From contig OX365931.1 in assembly GCA_947243795.1 (NCBI GenBank), positions 868,001 through 932,000 of the forward strand: DNA of 64,000 nucleotides. The letters run 5' to 3'. Source of the DNA: Saccharomyces uvarum (Eukaryota; Ascomycota; Saccharomycetes; Saccharomycetales; Saccharomycetaceae). The notes under the pieces were generated by a model. It saw only the letters and a program-made list of their open reading frames with translations. It was not told where the DNA came from and did not search any database. Shown piece after piece: positions 1 to 8,497 of this stretch; positions within the stretch are counted from its first letter, which is position 1; the number at the start of each line of letters is the position of its first letter. A program made the position numbers and the translations under genes.

Positions 1-353
1 ATATTCCAAAGTTGGAATATCAAATCTTCAAAGAGCCTACATTAGAGGGATCCATTATATTTTATGCCAAAGTTTATATCAACGATCTACCTCAAATTGT
101 AAGGTGGGAAGCCACAAAGAACACGACTTTATTATTTATAAAGCACGAAACTGGGTGTAGTATAACTAACAAGGGAAGATTTTATCCAGAAGGAAAGGAA
201 CCGAAGAATGACACGGATGAGCCCAAGTTATACTTGTTGATCGAAGGTCAAGATGAGAAGGACATACAATTGAGCATCGAATTGCTAGAACAAAAAGTAA
301 AAGAAGGGGTCATAAAGGCTGCAAATATATCCTTGAAAAGTACAAAGTATTAA
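1..353 (+). CDS. PRP5: Prp5 DEAD-box RNA helicase, C-terminal end only (partial)
   Basis: The frame is already open at the window edge (first full codon at base 3) and closes with TAA at 351-353, giving about 116 C-terminal residues. The sequence matches what I know of the tail of S. cerevisiae Prp5, including a conserved stretch around [17 protein letters not shown] and the very end SLKSTKY. Prp5 is the ATP-dependent helicase that remodels U2 snRNP at the branch site during prespliceosome formation. The helicase motifs lie upstream, outside the window; only the C-terminal extension is here. Its position beside YBR238C fits chromosome II synteny. The true start is not visible. Confidence 0.93.
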   Translation, partial: IPKLEYQIFKEPTLEGSIIFYAKVYINDLPQIVRWEATKNTTLLFIKHETGCSITNKGRFYPEGKEPKNDTDEPKLYLLIEGQDEKDIQLSIELLEQKVKEGVIKAANISLKSTKY

Positions 354-988
354 TCCTGGAAACCAATACAATTCACGGTGTTTATATACTATTGTCCTAT
401 ATTATGGGGAAATGCAGCACCATTATATGGGTAATAAACTTTTGGAATTTAAACATATTCAACTTAAAAAAAAAGGAAAATATTAGATTAAGATAAAAGC
501 AAAATAATATATAATATATGATGTAAAAAAAGAATTTGAAACTATGATTGATTTGAATATAATGGAATTTATAGAATGGGAAAAAATCAATGAAAATTCA
601 TAAGATAAAATGAACATTAGATGCTTTGGAAAAGTCAAGTAATTATTAAAGGAGGAAAAGAAAAGCGGAAAAGGAGATAAAAACAAAACACTAAACAATG
701 TGGAATAAAAGTAACTTCAAAAATTTTATCAAGAAAAGGTTTAAGCTTGAGGAATATAATAATGATTTTTAGTTGGTGAAGATATAATACGACAAATAAA
801 TAATGAAAATTAACGGGAGAAACAGGTAATCGAATAATAAAATTAATAATGGAAAGTGTATCATATCATTTTAGGGAATATAAATTTGAATTTGTCTACT
901 CTTCTTTCTATTTTTTTGGTTTTGGTTTTTTAATTTTTTTTTTATTTGTCTATAGAGAAAGAAGGTGAAAAGCGAAAGGATATTAACT
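354..988. other. AT-rich convergent intergenic region, PRP5 / YBR238C
   Basis: This is the gap between two convergent genes, so it should hold both 3' ends and no promoter. It is very A/T rich, with the plus strand strongly purine-biased. I see no RNA gene or convincing ORF. A 71-codon minus-strand frame at 483-698 starts at TTG and is a low-complexity F/S/I product. Confidence 0.6.
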
Positions 989-3238
989 TCAAACACATGT
1001 TGGTTTCAAATTATGTAATTCAGGAATAGGAATATCATTGACAACTAAGGCTTGGAATTGGTTCAAAACCTCTTGTAAAACGGAATATTTGACAGCTGTG
1101 CCCGTTGTTAATCTGGCTAATTGCCTAGAATCACGGCAATATGGAGAGTAACGTTTAACAATTTTCAGATACAAAACCATTCTACCGTCAACTGGCATAT
1201 GTGAAGATGTAGCCTCAGCAGCAAATTCATCAAATGCACCAGAAGCCGTTGCCGCTTGTAATGCTGGATGAGAGTAAAAGTCCATTTGGTTTTGAGAGTT
1301 GTTAAACAAATGCTCAGACCTTGGAGTATCCATTGGTGTTAAAGATGGTGAAGGAGATGCAGTTCTACTTATTTGAGCACTGTTCATGTTACTCTTTTTG
1401 AAATCTCTATCATTTTGAGTCCATGTAACAGTGGCATCTCTTAAAGCAGCCCAATCGGCATTGGCGATGAATCTTTGGCCAATTTCATCTGATTTACGGA
1501 TCAAATCCATCCATCTTTGTAAAATTTCTGAATTGGCAGCATCATCGACGGAACCCATGGACTTCAATAAAATTCTATAAGCGACGATTGTCTTTGGGAT
1601 GTGATAGGCCTCGTAGCTCTTATCTATGTATTCTAGAATACTGCGATCATGCCAGACAGTACATTTAGCTAAGATGATGTTGAAGAATGGTTCATCTATA
1701 TGCTTGATGTTGTTGTAAGTTTGGATAACATTTTGTAAAGTTTGGAAACCTTGCATCTTATCAACAGCATAATTTTCGAAAAAAATGTCAAAGAAGGTAT
1801 CGTTTAAAGATGAAGAAATACCATGGTTGACATTTCTACCATAATGTAAAGAGGATTTGTACCAGATTTGATAGATATGGTTAAAATCACGAGTTTGGCT
1901 CCAGATGTTTCTTAAAAAGGATTTCACATAAGAGACTTGCAAATCTATCTTGTATGGCATTTCATCGTTTAGGGCTTTGTCAAAAAATGTTTGAGCCACG
2001 TTCAAATCCTTACATTCACCAATAAAGGAAAGATGGGTTTCTATCAAATAACCGTATTTCATCTCAGTTGATTCTTGGCATAATTTTTGAAATAATTTTA
2101 AAGCCATATCATTTTCACTAGCAGATAAAGAGGCTCTGATCATCCCGACGGATAAATTTGGATGGAAGTAATTGATCATGGAAGAGGACTTTTCGTAAAG
2201 AGCTTGGATTTCTGGATAAGAAACACCATTATCATATAATATTGGTAGTATAACACCGACGACTCTTGGATTCAAAAAAATGTTTGATGTGTAGGCGTTT
2301 TGGCCATTAATTGCGGCCTTCCAAATATCGACAGCTTCTTCAAACAACAAAAGTTCCTTGAACGCAGTGATCAAATGCATGGCACCGTATTCGTTCAATT
2401 CCACCTTGCCGTTAAGGACGTCTTCTGAGATTTCTCTAAGTGATTTACAAAGATAGTTGGTCATTTCCTTGTGGAACGATTGCGAGTCGTAATCAGGCTT
2501 CTTGTTCATTCTTGTCAATTGGTTTCTGTTGGCTCTCAACCCGTTGTGAAGTAAATGTACCAGTTTGGAGACACGATCAGAGTTCAATTCTGGAGTAGTG
2601 AGCAAGTCATGATATAGCCCCATTGCTCTTCCTATGGAATCCCAGAATAGCGGATTAGCATTGGAGTTTGGATGCTCTGAATGATGTTTCATGTTTTGAC
2701 GTCTTGGAGTTTGGGACATGTAAAGCGTTTGCGATACGCAATCTTCAAAAGCACAAACTTTATGAAACCATGGGGAATCTGGACTGATCGAGTTTCCTTG
2801 GTTGGAATTGTTGTATTTGTTATGATTATGGTTGTTTTGGTGGTGATTACGGTTGTTGTTGTTGTTGTTGTTGTTATGGTGATTACGATTGTTGTGATGA
2901 ATGTTGTTATTATTATTATTGTTGTGAGCCAAGTGATGATTATTGTTGTTATTATTGTTGTTGTGAGCCAAGTGATGATTATTGTTGGATCCCATGTTGC
3001 CACCAAAATGAGGGACAAATTGGTTGGTCTGGTTTACCTGGTTATGGTATGGGCCCACGGTAGGACTATTGAAGTTAGCAGGAGTGTATGGAATGGCGTA
3101 ATTATGTTCAAGGTGTTCCATTGCAATTGTGCTGTTAAACTTCATTGGATTGGTCAAAGAGTTCTTTTTCGGATGTGGAACAAACTGATTTGGAGGTTTG
3201 CCCTTCAGTACTTGTGTTTGTTGAGCTAAACGGATCAT
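989..3238 (-). CDS. YBR238C: Rmd9-like mitochondrial protein (YBR238C ortholog)
   Basis: A 749-residue protein that starts at ATG (3236-3238) and is nearly colinear with S. cerevisiae YBR238C (731 aa as I recall). Residues 1-45 are conserved. An N-terminal low-complexity segment of Asn/His runs (about residues 80-145) is followed by a long, highly conserved helical-repeat region to the end. YBR238C is the paralog of RMD9, a pentatricopeptide-repeat-like factor that stabilises mitochondrial mRNAs; the family associates with mitochondrial membranes, and YBR238C has been linked to respiration and lifespan. I see no sharp catalytic motif. The extra length over S. cerevisiae lies in the Asn/His segment, which contains a duplicated 13-residue block. 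Orthology is certain; the molecular role rests on the paralog. Confidence 0.95.
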   Translation of the reverse strand: MIRLAQQTQVLKGKPPNQFVPHPKKNSLTNPMKFNSTIAMEHLEHNYAIPYTPANFNSPTVGPYHNQVNQTNQFVPHFGGNMGSNNNHHLAHNNNNNNNNHHLAHNNNNNNNIHHNNRNHHNNNNNNNNRNHHQNNHNHNKYNNSNQGNSISPDSPWFHKVCAFEDCVSQTLYMSQTPRRQNMKHHSEHPNSNANPLFWDSIGRAMGLYHDLLTTPELNSDRVSKLVHLLHNGLRANRNQLTRMNKKPDYDSQSFHKEMTNYLCKSLREISEDVLNGKVELNEYGAMHLITAFKELLLFEEAVDIWKAAINGQNAYTSNIFLNPRVVGVILPILYDNGVSYPEIQALYEKSSSMINYFHPNLSVGMIRASLSASENDMALKLFQKLCQESTEMKYGYLIETHLSFIGECKDLNVAQTFFDKALNDEMPYKIDLQVSYVKSFLRNIWSQTRDFNHIYQIWYKSSLHYGRNVNHGISSSLNDTFFDIFFENYAVDKMQGFQTLQNVIQTYNNIKHIDEPFFNIILAKCTVWHDRSILEYIDKSYEAYHIPKTIVAYRILLKSMGSVDDAANSEILQRWMDLIRKSDEIGQRFIANADWAALRDATVTWTQNDRDFKKSNMNSAQISRTASPSPSLTPMDTPRSEHLFNNSQNQMDFYSHPALQAATASGAFDEFAAEATSSHMPVDGRMVLYLKIVKRYSPYCRDSRQLARLTTGTAVKYSVLQEVLNQFQALVVNDIPIPELHNLKPTCV
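2835..2993 (-). repeat. Asn/His codon repeats with a 39-bp tandem duplication
   Basis: Inside YBR238C, reverse-strand AAC/AAT codons form several poly-Asn runs. A 27-bp core (2921-2947 and 2960-2986, period 39 bp) encodes His-His-Leu-Ala-His followed by Asn, so 13 residues are tandemly duplicated. This kind of trinucleotide tract varies rapidly in length between strains. Confidence 0.85.
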
Positions 3239-4367
3239 ATGACGAGATCTGTTGTATAGGTAAGCAACTAAAAGAAGAACTATTCAGTCAACTACACCTT
3301 TTTTAAATCTCGATGCAGCTGTGAAAGTGTAGTTTTAAAGGAAAAAAAAAAAGGAAGAAAGAATGAACAAGAAAGGGTTTCTATAGATATAAGCAATGCG
3401 ATATACAATTTGGGTATTGAACGACGAAGTTTCTTCACGGCCCTATTTTGACTTTGTTCGAGATGTTCCATAGCAGAACTTCGCAAGGTTGAAAAAATTT
3501 TCTTTTTTTAATTTTCACACGAGGCCGTTTCTTTTAGCTGCTACGCAAGCGTCGTGGGGCCGGCCCGCAACTCAGAATCCGCCGGAGAACGAAAGGATCT
3601 CTAAAGGTGCCTCTTTTGTACGAGTAGTTCACTGCAAGCACTAATCTCTTCGCACGAAAAAAACAATGTGAAAATCTTGCCTGTAAATTTAAGCTTTTTG
3701 GCGTATTATCAAACAAAAAAAAAGAAAAGAAGTTCAAGAGAACAGCAAGGCAAAGACAGGAACTACTGCTGTGTTGCTTCTCGAGTGGTATGTAGTATGT
3801 CCGCTTCCCACGCTATGTTACGTAAAGTGGTAGGCTATGGTGGTGGTGGTGGGAAGCAAACTCATATATGCCCGGCGAGATGCCATAAACCCATGCGTAC
3901 CGGGAAGTGAAACTAGCTCATTCGGTTGAGCTTTTTTTCCTACCATGCGCCTGATGTTTTTTTTGACACCATGTGAGTGAAATAAATAGAAGAGCAAAAA
4001 AAATGGCGAGGAAAAAAACAAAAAAAAATACAGGGGAAGTGGAAATCGAGTTGGCGAACACCGGAAGACTCACTTAGGTCTGCACAGAGGCCATCGGGAT
4101 CACAGTAGACGTACGTCATTGTAGATTTCGCTCGGGTTTTTGTTCTCGACGGGTACAAGCAAAACTAGTGGAGCCTGCACAAGAGCAAATTAAGGCGATG
4201 TCTTTCACTTGTAGCTTGGACCTGTAAATATAATGGCGGAGGCCAGGTTCTTGTTAGGTTGGAGACACAACGCCCAAACAATTGTTATCTTTAAAAACTT
4301 TGTTAACTTACTTTTCAGTCTATGCATAGGTATTATATAATACAAAAAAAAAAAAAGAAAAGAATAA
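3239..4367. other. Long YBR238C upstream region, downstream of ERT1
   Basis: A 1.13-kb stretch with no credible ORF: the longest frames are 60-80 codons and start at non-ATG codons or are low-complexity. Visible features are a GGGCCGGCCC palindrome (3557-3566), a GGT run (3839-3852), and a hairpin AGCTCA-TTCGGT-TGAGCT (3915-3932) followed by a T run. Both flanking genes are on the minus strand, so most of this is probably YBR238C promoter and long 5' leader. No tRNA or snoRNA was recognised. Confidence 0.55.
3557..3566. promoter_or_regulatory. GGGCCGGCCC palindrome
   Basis: A GC-only 10-bp palindrome in otherwise mixed sequence, about 320 bp upstream of YBR238C. The core GGCCGGCC recurs at 13176 and 27253. 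The bound factor, if any, is unknown. Confidence 0.35.
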
Positions 4368-5963
4368 TTAATTGAGTATGGGCATGAAATTACCGAGGAT
4401 CATCAAGGGCAATCCGGAGACATCTCTTTTGAGCGTCCACATGCAACAGCATTGTATCACCTTACCCTTGATGGGGCTCAGGAGTCTACAGACTTTCATT
4501 TTCTCGGAACCTTTAAAGTCCCTATACGCCACTTTGGAGAGCGTCTTGAAGTAATCTCGTACGCTTTCATCATCCATGATCTCCACGACGAATGTCATCT
4601 TGTTTAATAATTCCTCTCTCGTCCACCCGCTTAAGATTTCGAATTCTTCGTTGACATAAGAGATTTGGCCGTTTCTTCGCCAAATACACGTCGGCGTGCC
4701 AATCTGTCCAATGAATTTTACGTATTCTAATAGTGTTCGTTGATAGCATTGCTCCATGAAAATCATATCCTCTTCTGTTAGTGTTACCGAACATGCAATG
4801 AAAATGGGTCGGAACTCGGCGATGGACCGACACATCTTCACCAGATCCTGCTGGTTAAATCGATGCTTTAAGTACACTAAAAGATGATGGAACCCGGGTG
4901 TGTGTGAAAATGGCGCGTTTATCGAAGTGTATATCTCCATTGGCGTGGAATATCTCAATGAATGTTCCCATTCCACATTACTCTTGATATTTGTGACGTC
5001 CGGCGAACAGCTTTCCAATGATACAGAGACTAGATGATTGTTTTTTTTTTTCAAGGGTATTGCTAATTCTGGGAACGTCACTATTTCGCTGTTCAAGTAG
5101 TATTGGTTTATGCTTGCGTCCCAGTTAATTTGCGAGCCCTTTTCGGATCGGTCTCTCGGTAGTAATCTTTTGAAGTTTAAAGAACCATCAGGTGGCTCTA
5201 CAGGAACCAAAGGGAAGTGATTTGCAAACAAATTAACCTGCGAGGCCACAATTTTTGCTGAATTGGCCCCCAACAATATAGAATAAACGTTTTGATTAGA
5301 AGATGGATACGGATGAGAGGCCATGTTTGCTCGCTGTCCGCTGTAGAGTTGGCGAATTTTCTCCATTTCTGTTTCCTCGGGACTCGTGTTTGTCCCCGTG
5401 GGACTATTATTACTGCTATTCCCGATGGTGGAGTTGGATGCGGAATTGGTGTTGGAGTATAAAATGTCAATGGGGATCTTGTTGGACAACGTGTCTTGGT
5501 AGATTATGTTCGATAGAATGGAGTATTCGGAGTCAGCAGCGTTCGACAAAAACTTGGCTTTGTGAACGATATGCTGTGGGCTCGTAAACTTTTGTTGTTC
5601 TCCGATGTTGTTTATACTAATGGAGCTATTGTTGTTGTTGTTGTTGGAATTATTGTAGATGGGTATCATGATCTTGCGAGGATGATCCGGCTGTATGTTC
5701 ATTGGAAGTTCTTTGTTCGGTATCCCTGCAAGGTATTTACTTTTCTTTCTCGGAGCATCGACACAAGTAGCTGTGAGGCCCTTACTGAGACATCGCAAAC
5801 ATGGCCGCTTGGCTTCACAGGAGACATGCAGTCTCGAACAGTTCACGCATGCCACATTTGTGTTCTTTCTCTTCTTCCTTTTTTCCCCGAGGGACCCGCT
5901 TGAATCTACGGGTGTATCTCGAGCAGGCGGTGTGTTGTAGTTGTTGTCATCTGAAGTGGACAT
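4368..5963 (-). CDS. ERT1: Ert1 Zn2Cys6 transcription factor
   Basis: A 531-residue protein with an ATG start at 5961-5963. A Zn2Cys6 binuclear cluster is complete: Cys39, 42, 49, 55, 58 and 67 (C-X2-C-X6-C-X5-C-X2-C-X8-C), preceded by a basic KKRKN stretch. The middle is Asn/Ser-rich with a poly-Asn run near residue 110. The C-terminal third (about 415-480) resembles a PAS-like domain, with the [22 protein letters not shown]-type pattern of the ERT1/RDS2 family. In S. cerevisiae Ert1 acts in the nucleus at gluconeogenic promoters such as PCK1 and FBP1 when ethanol replaces glucose. Length is close to the 529 aa I recall for the ortholog. It lies next to another zinc-cluster gene, THI2, in the same orientation. 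Confidence 0.95.
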   Translation of the reverse strand: MSTSDDNNYNTPPARDTPVDSSGSLGEKRKKRKNTNVACVNCSRLHVSCEAKRPCLRCLSKGLTATCVDAPRKKSKYLAGIPNKELPMNIQPDHPRKIMIPIYNNSNNNNNNSSISINNIGEQQKFTSPQHIVHKAKFLSNAADSEYSILSNIIYQDTLSNKIPIDILYSNTNSASNSTIGNSSNNSPTGTNTSPEETEMEKIRQLYSGQRANMASHPYPSSNQNVYSILLGANSAKIVASQVNLFANHFPLVPVEPPDGSLNFKRLLPRDRSEKGSQINWDASINQYYLNSEIVTFPELAIPLKKKNNHLVSVSLESCSPDVTNIKSNVEWEHSLRYSTPMEIYTSINAPFSHTPGFHHLLVYLKHRFNQQDLVKMCRSIAEFRPIFIACSVTLTEEDMIFMEQCYQRTLLEYVKFIGQIGTPTCIWRRNGQISYVNEEFEILSGWTREELLNKMTFVVEIMDDESVRDYFKTLSKVAYRDFKGSEKMKVCRLLSPIKGKVIQCCCMWTLKRDVSGLPLMILGNFMPILN

Positions 5964-6474
5964 CGCTACGATTCATTAATGTATGCTATTCTACTCTTTA
6001 GGGTAGCTTTTGTACGTAAAAAAAGATCTTGCGAAAATAACCTCTATTTATTCTCAAATCGATGTCGCTAGCTATTTTTTCTGAAAAGGTAGTGCCGCCC
6101 CAACGGCTTTATTTACTTTTCCTATGTAGTGCCTCTCCTTTGTTACAGTAAATCATCACACGCCTTTTTCCTTTCGTTTCTTATTCTTTTGCTTTTATTT
6201 TTTTTTTTTTTCCACTACGTAGAAATGAGAACATGGTTCGAAAAAGAAAAAGACCCGATAAATGATAGTAACATCGAAGACAGCGCAGGGGAAGACAAAC
6301 GCTCGAACCATGGCTGGGAGTAAACACGCATCTTCTCGTAATATATTTCAAAGTTTTTTATATGGAAATTGTCTATGTATAAATAAAAAAAAAAATTAAC
6401 ATCGAAAAATTAAAAACATCATTATGTATGGACTTAACATCCAAGTAGGCCTCTTTTTTGTTTGGCGCAGTGGG
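5964..6474. other. ERT1 upstream region / THI2 3' side
   Basis: This 511-bp gap is the ERT1 promoter side and the THI2 downstream side. It contains a T run (about 6197-6211) and a 10-bp inverted repeat, CATGGTTCGA (6232-6241) with TCGAACCATG (6303-6312). A 64-codon plus-strand frame (6129-6323) begins at GTG and is dominated by the T-tract, so I do not call it a gene. Confidence 0.55.
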
Positions 6475-7830
6475 CTAATCCTGCATGGCGTAGACATCTT
6501 TATAAAATTGTTCGTTGCATTTTAATTGTAGTTGCCAATACCGTAATTGAGAACATGAAAGTGTAGTGTCTTGGCAAGAGCAAAGCTGTTGCAGTATTTT
6601 ATCCTTCCAGTTGTTCACTAGACGCTCCGTGACCAAGACATGCAGTTCGGAAGTGAGTTCGTCCTGGTAAGGGTCTTCGAACAAATCCGCATTGCCCAGC
6701 AATTCGTTGCAGTGGTACAGAACGTCTAGATCCTGCGTGTTGTTTATGATAAAGTTGATTAATGGGTACATGGAGAACTTCAAGGATAGTTGCTGGAGGA
6801 ACCACACTCGAAGGAGCTTTGTCAGGTTGGGGCAGGTGTATCCATGGATGATGACCAGCATTGTTATGGCTATGGACTGCCAATCGACGCAGTCCCAACG
6901 AGCGATGCACTCTCTGAACAGGCACGAAGCCATGTTGATGTCCGGATCGTCTATGATTTTCCCCAGGAAGCGGACGAATTCTGTGGTCAACGAGTTCCTC
7001 ATCTTGTTGATGAACCACGTCGTGTATTCTTGTCGGTTCAAGATCATGTTCCCGTAACAGTTGAACCACAGGATCCCGAAGATCTTGCCCTGGATGATAT
7101 CGAGCAGTGACGTGGTGTCCTCCGGCGACGACAGGATGTTTGCAGTGGCCTCATCGGCGGAAGACATGGAGTGGCCTGGCGACGGAAGCGGATCTGTGAG
7201 GGTTATGGTGGTGACGGTGGTCGTCGGAGTATCCGGGTTGGCCTTGAAAACCGAGTAGGGACCGTGTTTGGCGCAGTTCGGGTTAGCAATGGACATGTCG
7301 CTTTCCACCATGTCCAGCAGCTGGTCCAGTTTCTTGTCTATGTGTTTCTGGTTGTAGTTCCTGTTGGCAAGACTGCCGAAGACAGACGCCACCGCGTTGT
7401 TGTAGATCTTCAACCTGCGGACGCTTATCGTGAACGTGTTCTCGTTGGGGTGCACGATGTTCTTGCTGGGCTCCTGTGTAGTTTCTTCACTGTCACTTGT
7501 TGGAGGCGAGAGCTGTCTGAAATGGGTCATCTCCTTGAACCTGCTCTTGGAGATCTTCTGGCACAGCGGTTTCGACTTGCCGGCCTGCATCGAATTGATC
7601 AGTGCATGCTTGCGCACTTTGTAAATGTTCTCCTCCAGCCACATTAGCCTGATATCGTAGCTGCACCTGTCCCCGTGCTTGGCGCACAGAGAGCAGATAG
7701 GCCTGTTCTCGTCGCATCTGCGTTTCTTGAACCTGCACGCCCAGCATCCAGTAAATGTTCTGCCCTTGGTGGGGGAGGGCTTCGAGGATAACGTTACTTT
7801 CTTGCTCCGCTGCTTCTTGCAATTGACCAT
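6475..7830 (-). CDS. THI2: Thi2 Zn2Cys6 activator of thiamine biosynthesis genes
   Basis: A 451-residue protein (S. cerevisiae Thi2 is 450 aa) that starts at ATG 7828-7830. The zinc cluster sits at the N-terminus: Cys29, 32, 39, 46, 49 and 56 (C-X2-C-X6-C-X6-C-X2-C-X6-C) with the typical FKKRRCDE linker. A fungal-specific factor-like helical region follows in the second half (WFNCYGNMILNRQEYTTWF and onward). Thi2 acts in the nucleus with Thi3 and Pdc2 to induce THI genes when thiamine diphosphate is low. The coding region is clearly more GC-rich than its neighbours to the left. The upstream region carries unusual repeats that are described separately. Confidence 0.95.
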   Translation of the reverse strand: MVNCKKQRSKKVTLSSKPSPTKGRTFTGCWACRFKKRRCDENRPICSLCAKHGDRCSYDIRLMWLEENIYKVRKHALINSMQAGKSKPLCQKISKSRFKEMTHFRQLSPPTSDSEETTQEPSKNIVHPNENTFTISVRRLKIYNNAVASVFGSLANRNYNQKHIDKKLDQLLDMVESDMSIANPNCAKHGPYSVFKANPDTPTTTVTTITLTDPLPSPGHSMSSADEATANILSSPEDTTSLLDIIQGKIFGILWFNCYGNMILNRQEYTTWFINKMRNSLTTEFVRFLGKIIDDPDINMASCLFRECIARWDCVDWQSIAITMLVIIHGYTCPNLTKLLRVWFLQQLSLKFSMYPLINFIINNTQDLDVLYHCNELLGNADLFEDPYQDELTSELHVLVTERLVNNWKDKILQQLCSCQDTTLSCSQLRYWQLQLKCNEQFYKDVYAMQD

Positions 7831-7965
7831 TTAGTACGAGTGCTGGTATATATATACGCTATATATATATACGTGGTAAAAAAAAAAAGTGTTGATTGTG
7901 CCAAATCCTTCGAGTGCTTATCTGCGATCTGGTAATTTTCATACAGCACCAAGAAAGTGCACCTG

Positions 7966-7967
<2 letters not shown>

Positions 7968-8001
<34 letters not shown>
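7968..8001. repeat. (AT)17 microsatellite
   Basis: An uninterrupted alternating A/T run of 34 bp in the THI2 upstream region. It is likely to vary in length between isolates and may be a nucleosome-poor, easily melted spot. Confidence 0.95.
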
Positions 8002-8003
<2 letters not shown>

Positions 8004-8319
8004 CCATATAATTTACACATATTTAAATCTGCGGGCGAGCGTGCGTGCGTGTGTGTGCGTGAGTCAAACCCAGTGGTAAACGATACCCATCAGAGGCAGA
8101 AGCCCGACTCTTCCAGTCCCGATGCCGTGTCATTTGGATACGGATGCATTCGCAGATGGTCTGGACATGCGCATACATGCGCATGCGACAAAAGGGCGGC
8201 CCTTGTATATTCCTTTTCTCGGCGGTGCTGCCGAATGCATTTACGCCGCTGGCGTGCAGAAGCGAATAATGGGCTCTACGGAATATGCGGTTATGCGTCC
8301 GCTGGCGGCACGCTTGGCA

Positions 8320-8360
8320 GGGCGGTACGGGCGGTACGGGCGGTAACCATAGTTACCGCC
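8320..8360. repeat. Triple GGGCGGTAC direct repeat running into a CGG/CCG palindrome
   Basis: GGGCGGTA occurs at 8320, 8329 and 8338 (9-bp period). The third copy is the left arm of an inverted repeat, GGCGGTAAC (8339-8347), CATA, GTTACCGCC (8352-8360). CGG half-sites in direct and inverted arrangement are what Zn2Cys6 proteins bind. The site lies about 490-530 bp upstream of THI2, just beyond the YBR241C stop. No binding factor can be named. Confidence 0.8.
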
Positions 8361-8497
8361 TCGGGGATCAGGGGAACAGGGGAAAAATAGCGTAGGTGGT
8401 TGTTTTATGTATGTACATATATACATAGGTGCCTGTGTTGCAAAGAAAGAAAGATATGGGTAGCGAAAAAAAGGTCGGAGAGTGTGCCATGCGCGGG

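Larger units (their letters stand above)
7831..8497. other. THI2 promoter region / YBR241C 3' side
   Basis: A 667-bp gap between two minus-strand genes. It holds TA-rich stretches near the THI2 start (7847-7872), a long AT dinucleotide microsatellite (7968-8001), a GT/GC-rich tract (8040-8064) and, far upstream of THI2, a CGG-containing tandem repeat and palindrome (8320-8360). Plus-strand frames of 74-164 codons across it are composed of these simple sequences and are not credible genes. Confidence 0.6.

Noticed and set aside
483-698. 71-codon minus-strand frame between PRP5 and YBR238C
   Set aside because: Non-ATG start and a low-complexity Phe/Ser/Ile product from A/T-rich DNA.
2681-3229. 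182-codon plus-strand frame opposite YBR238C
   Set aside because: It is the complement of the Asn/His codon repeats, giving long Val/Ile runs; not a membrane protein gene.
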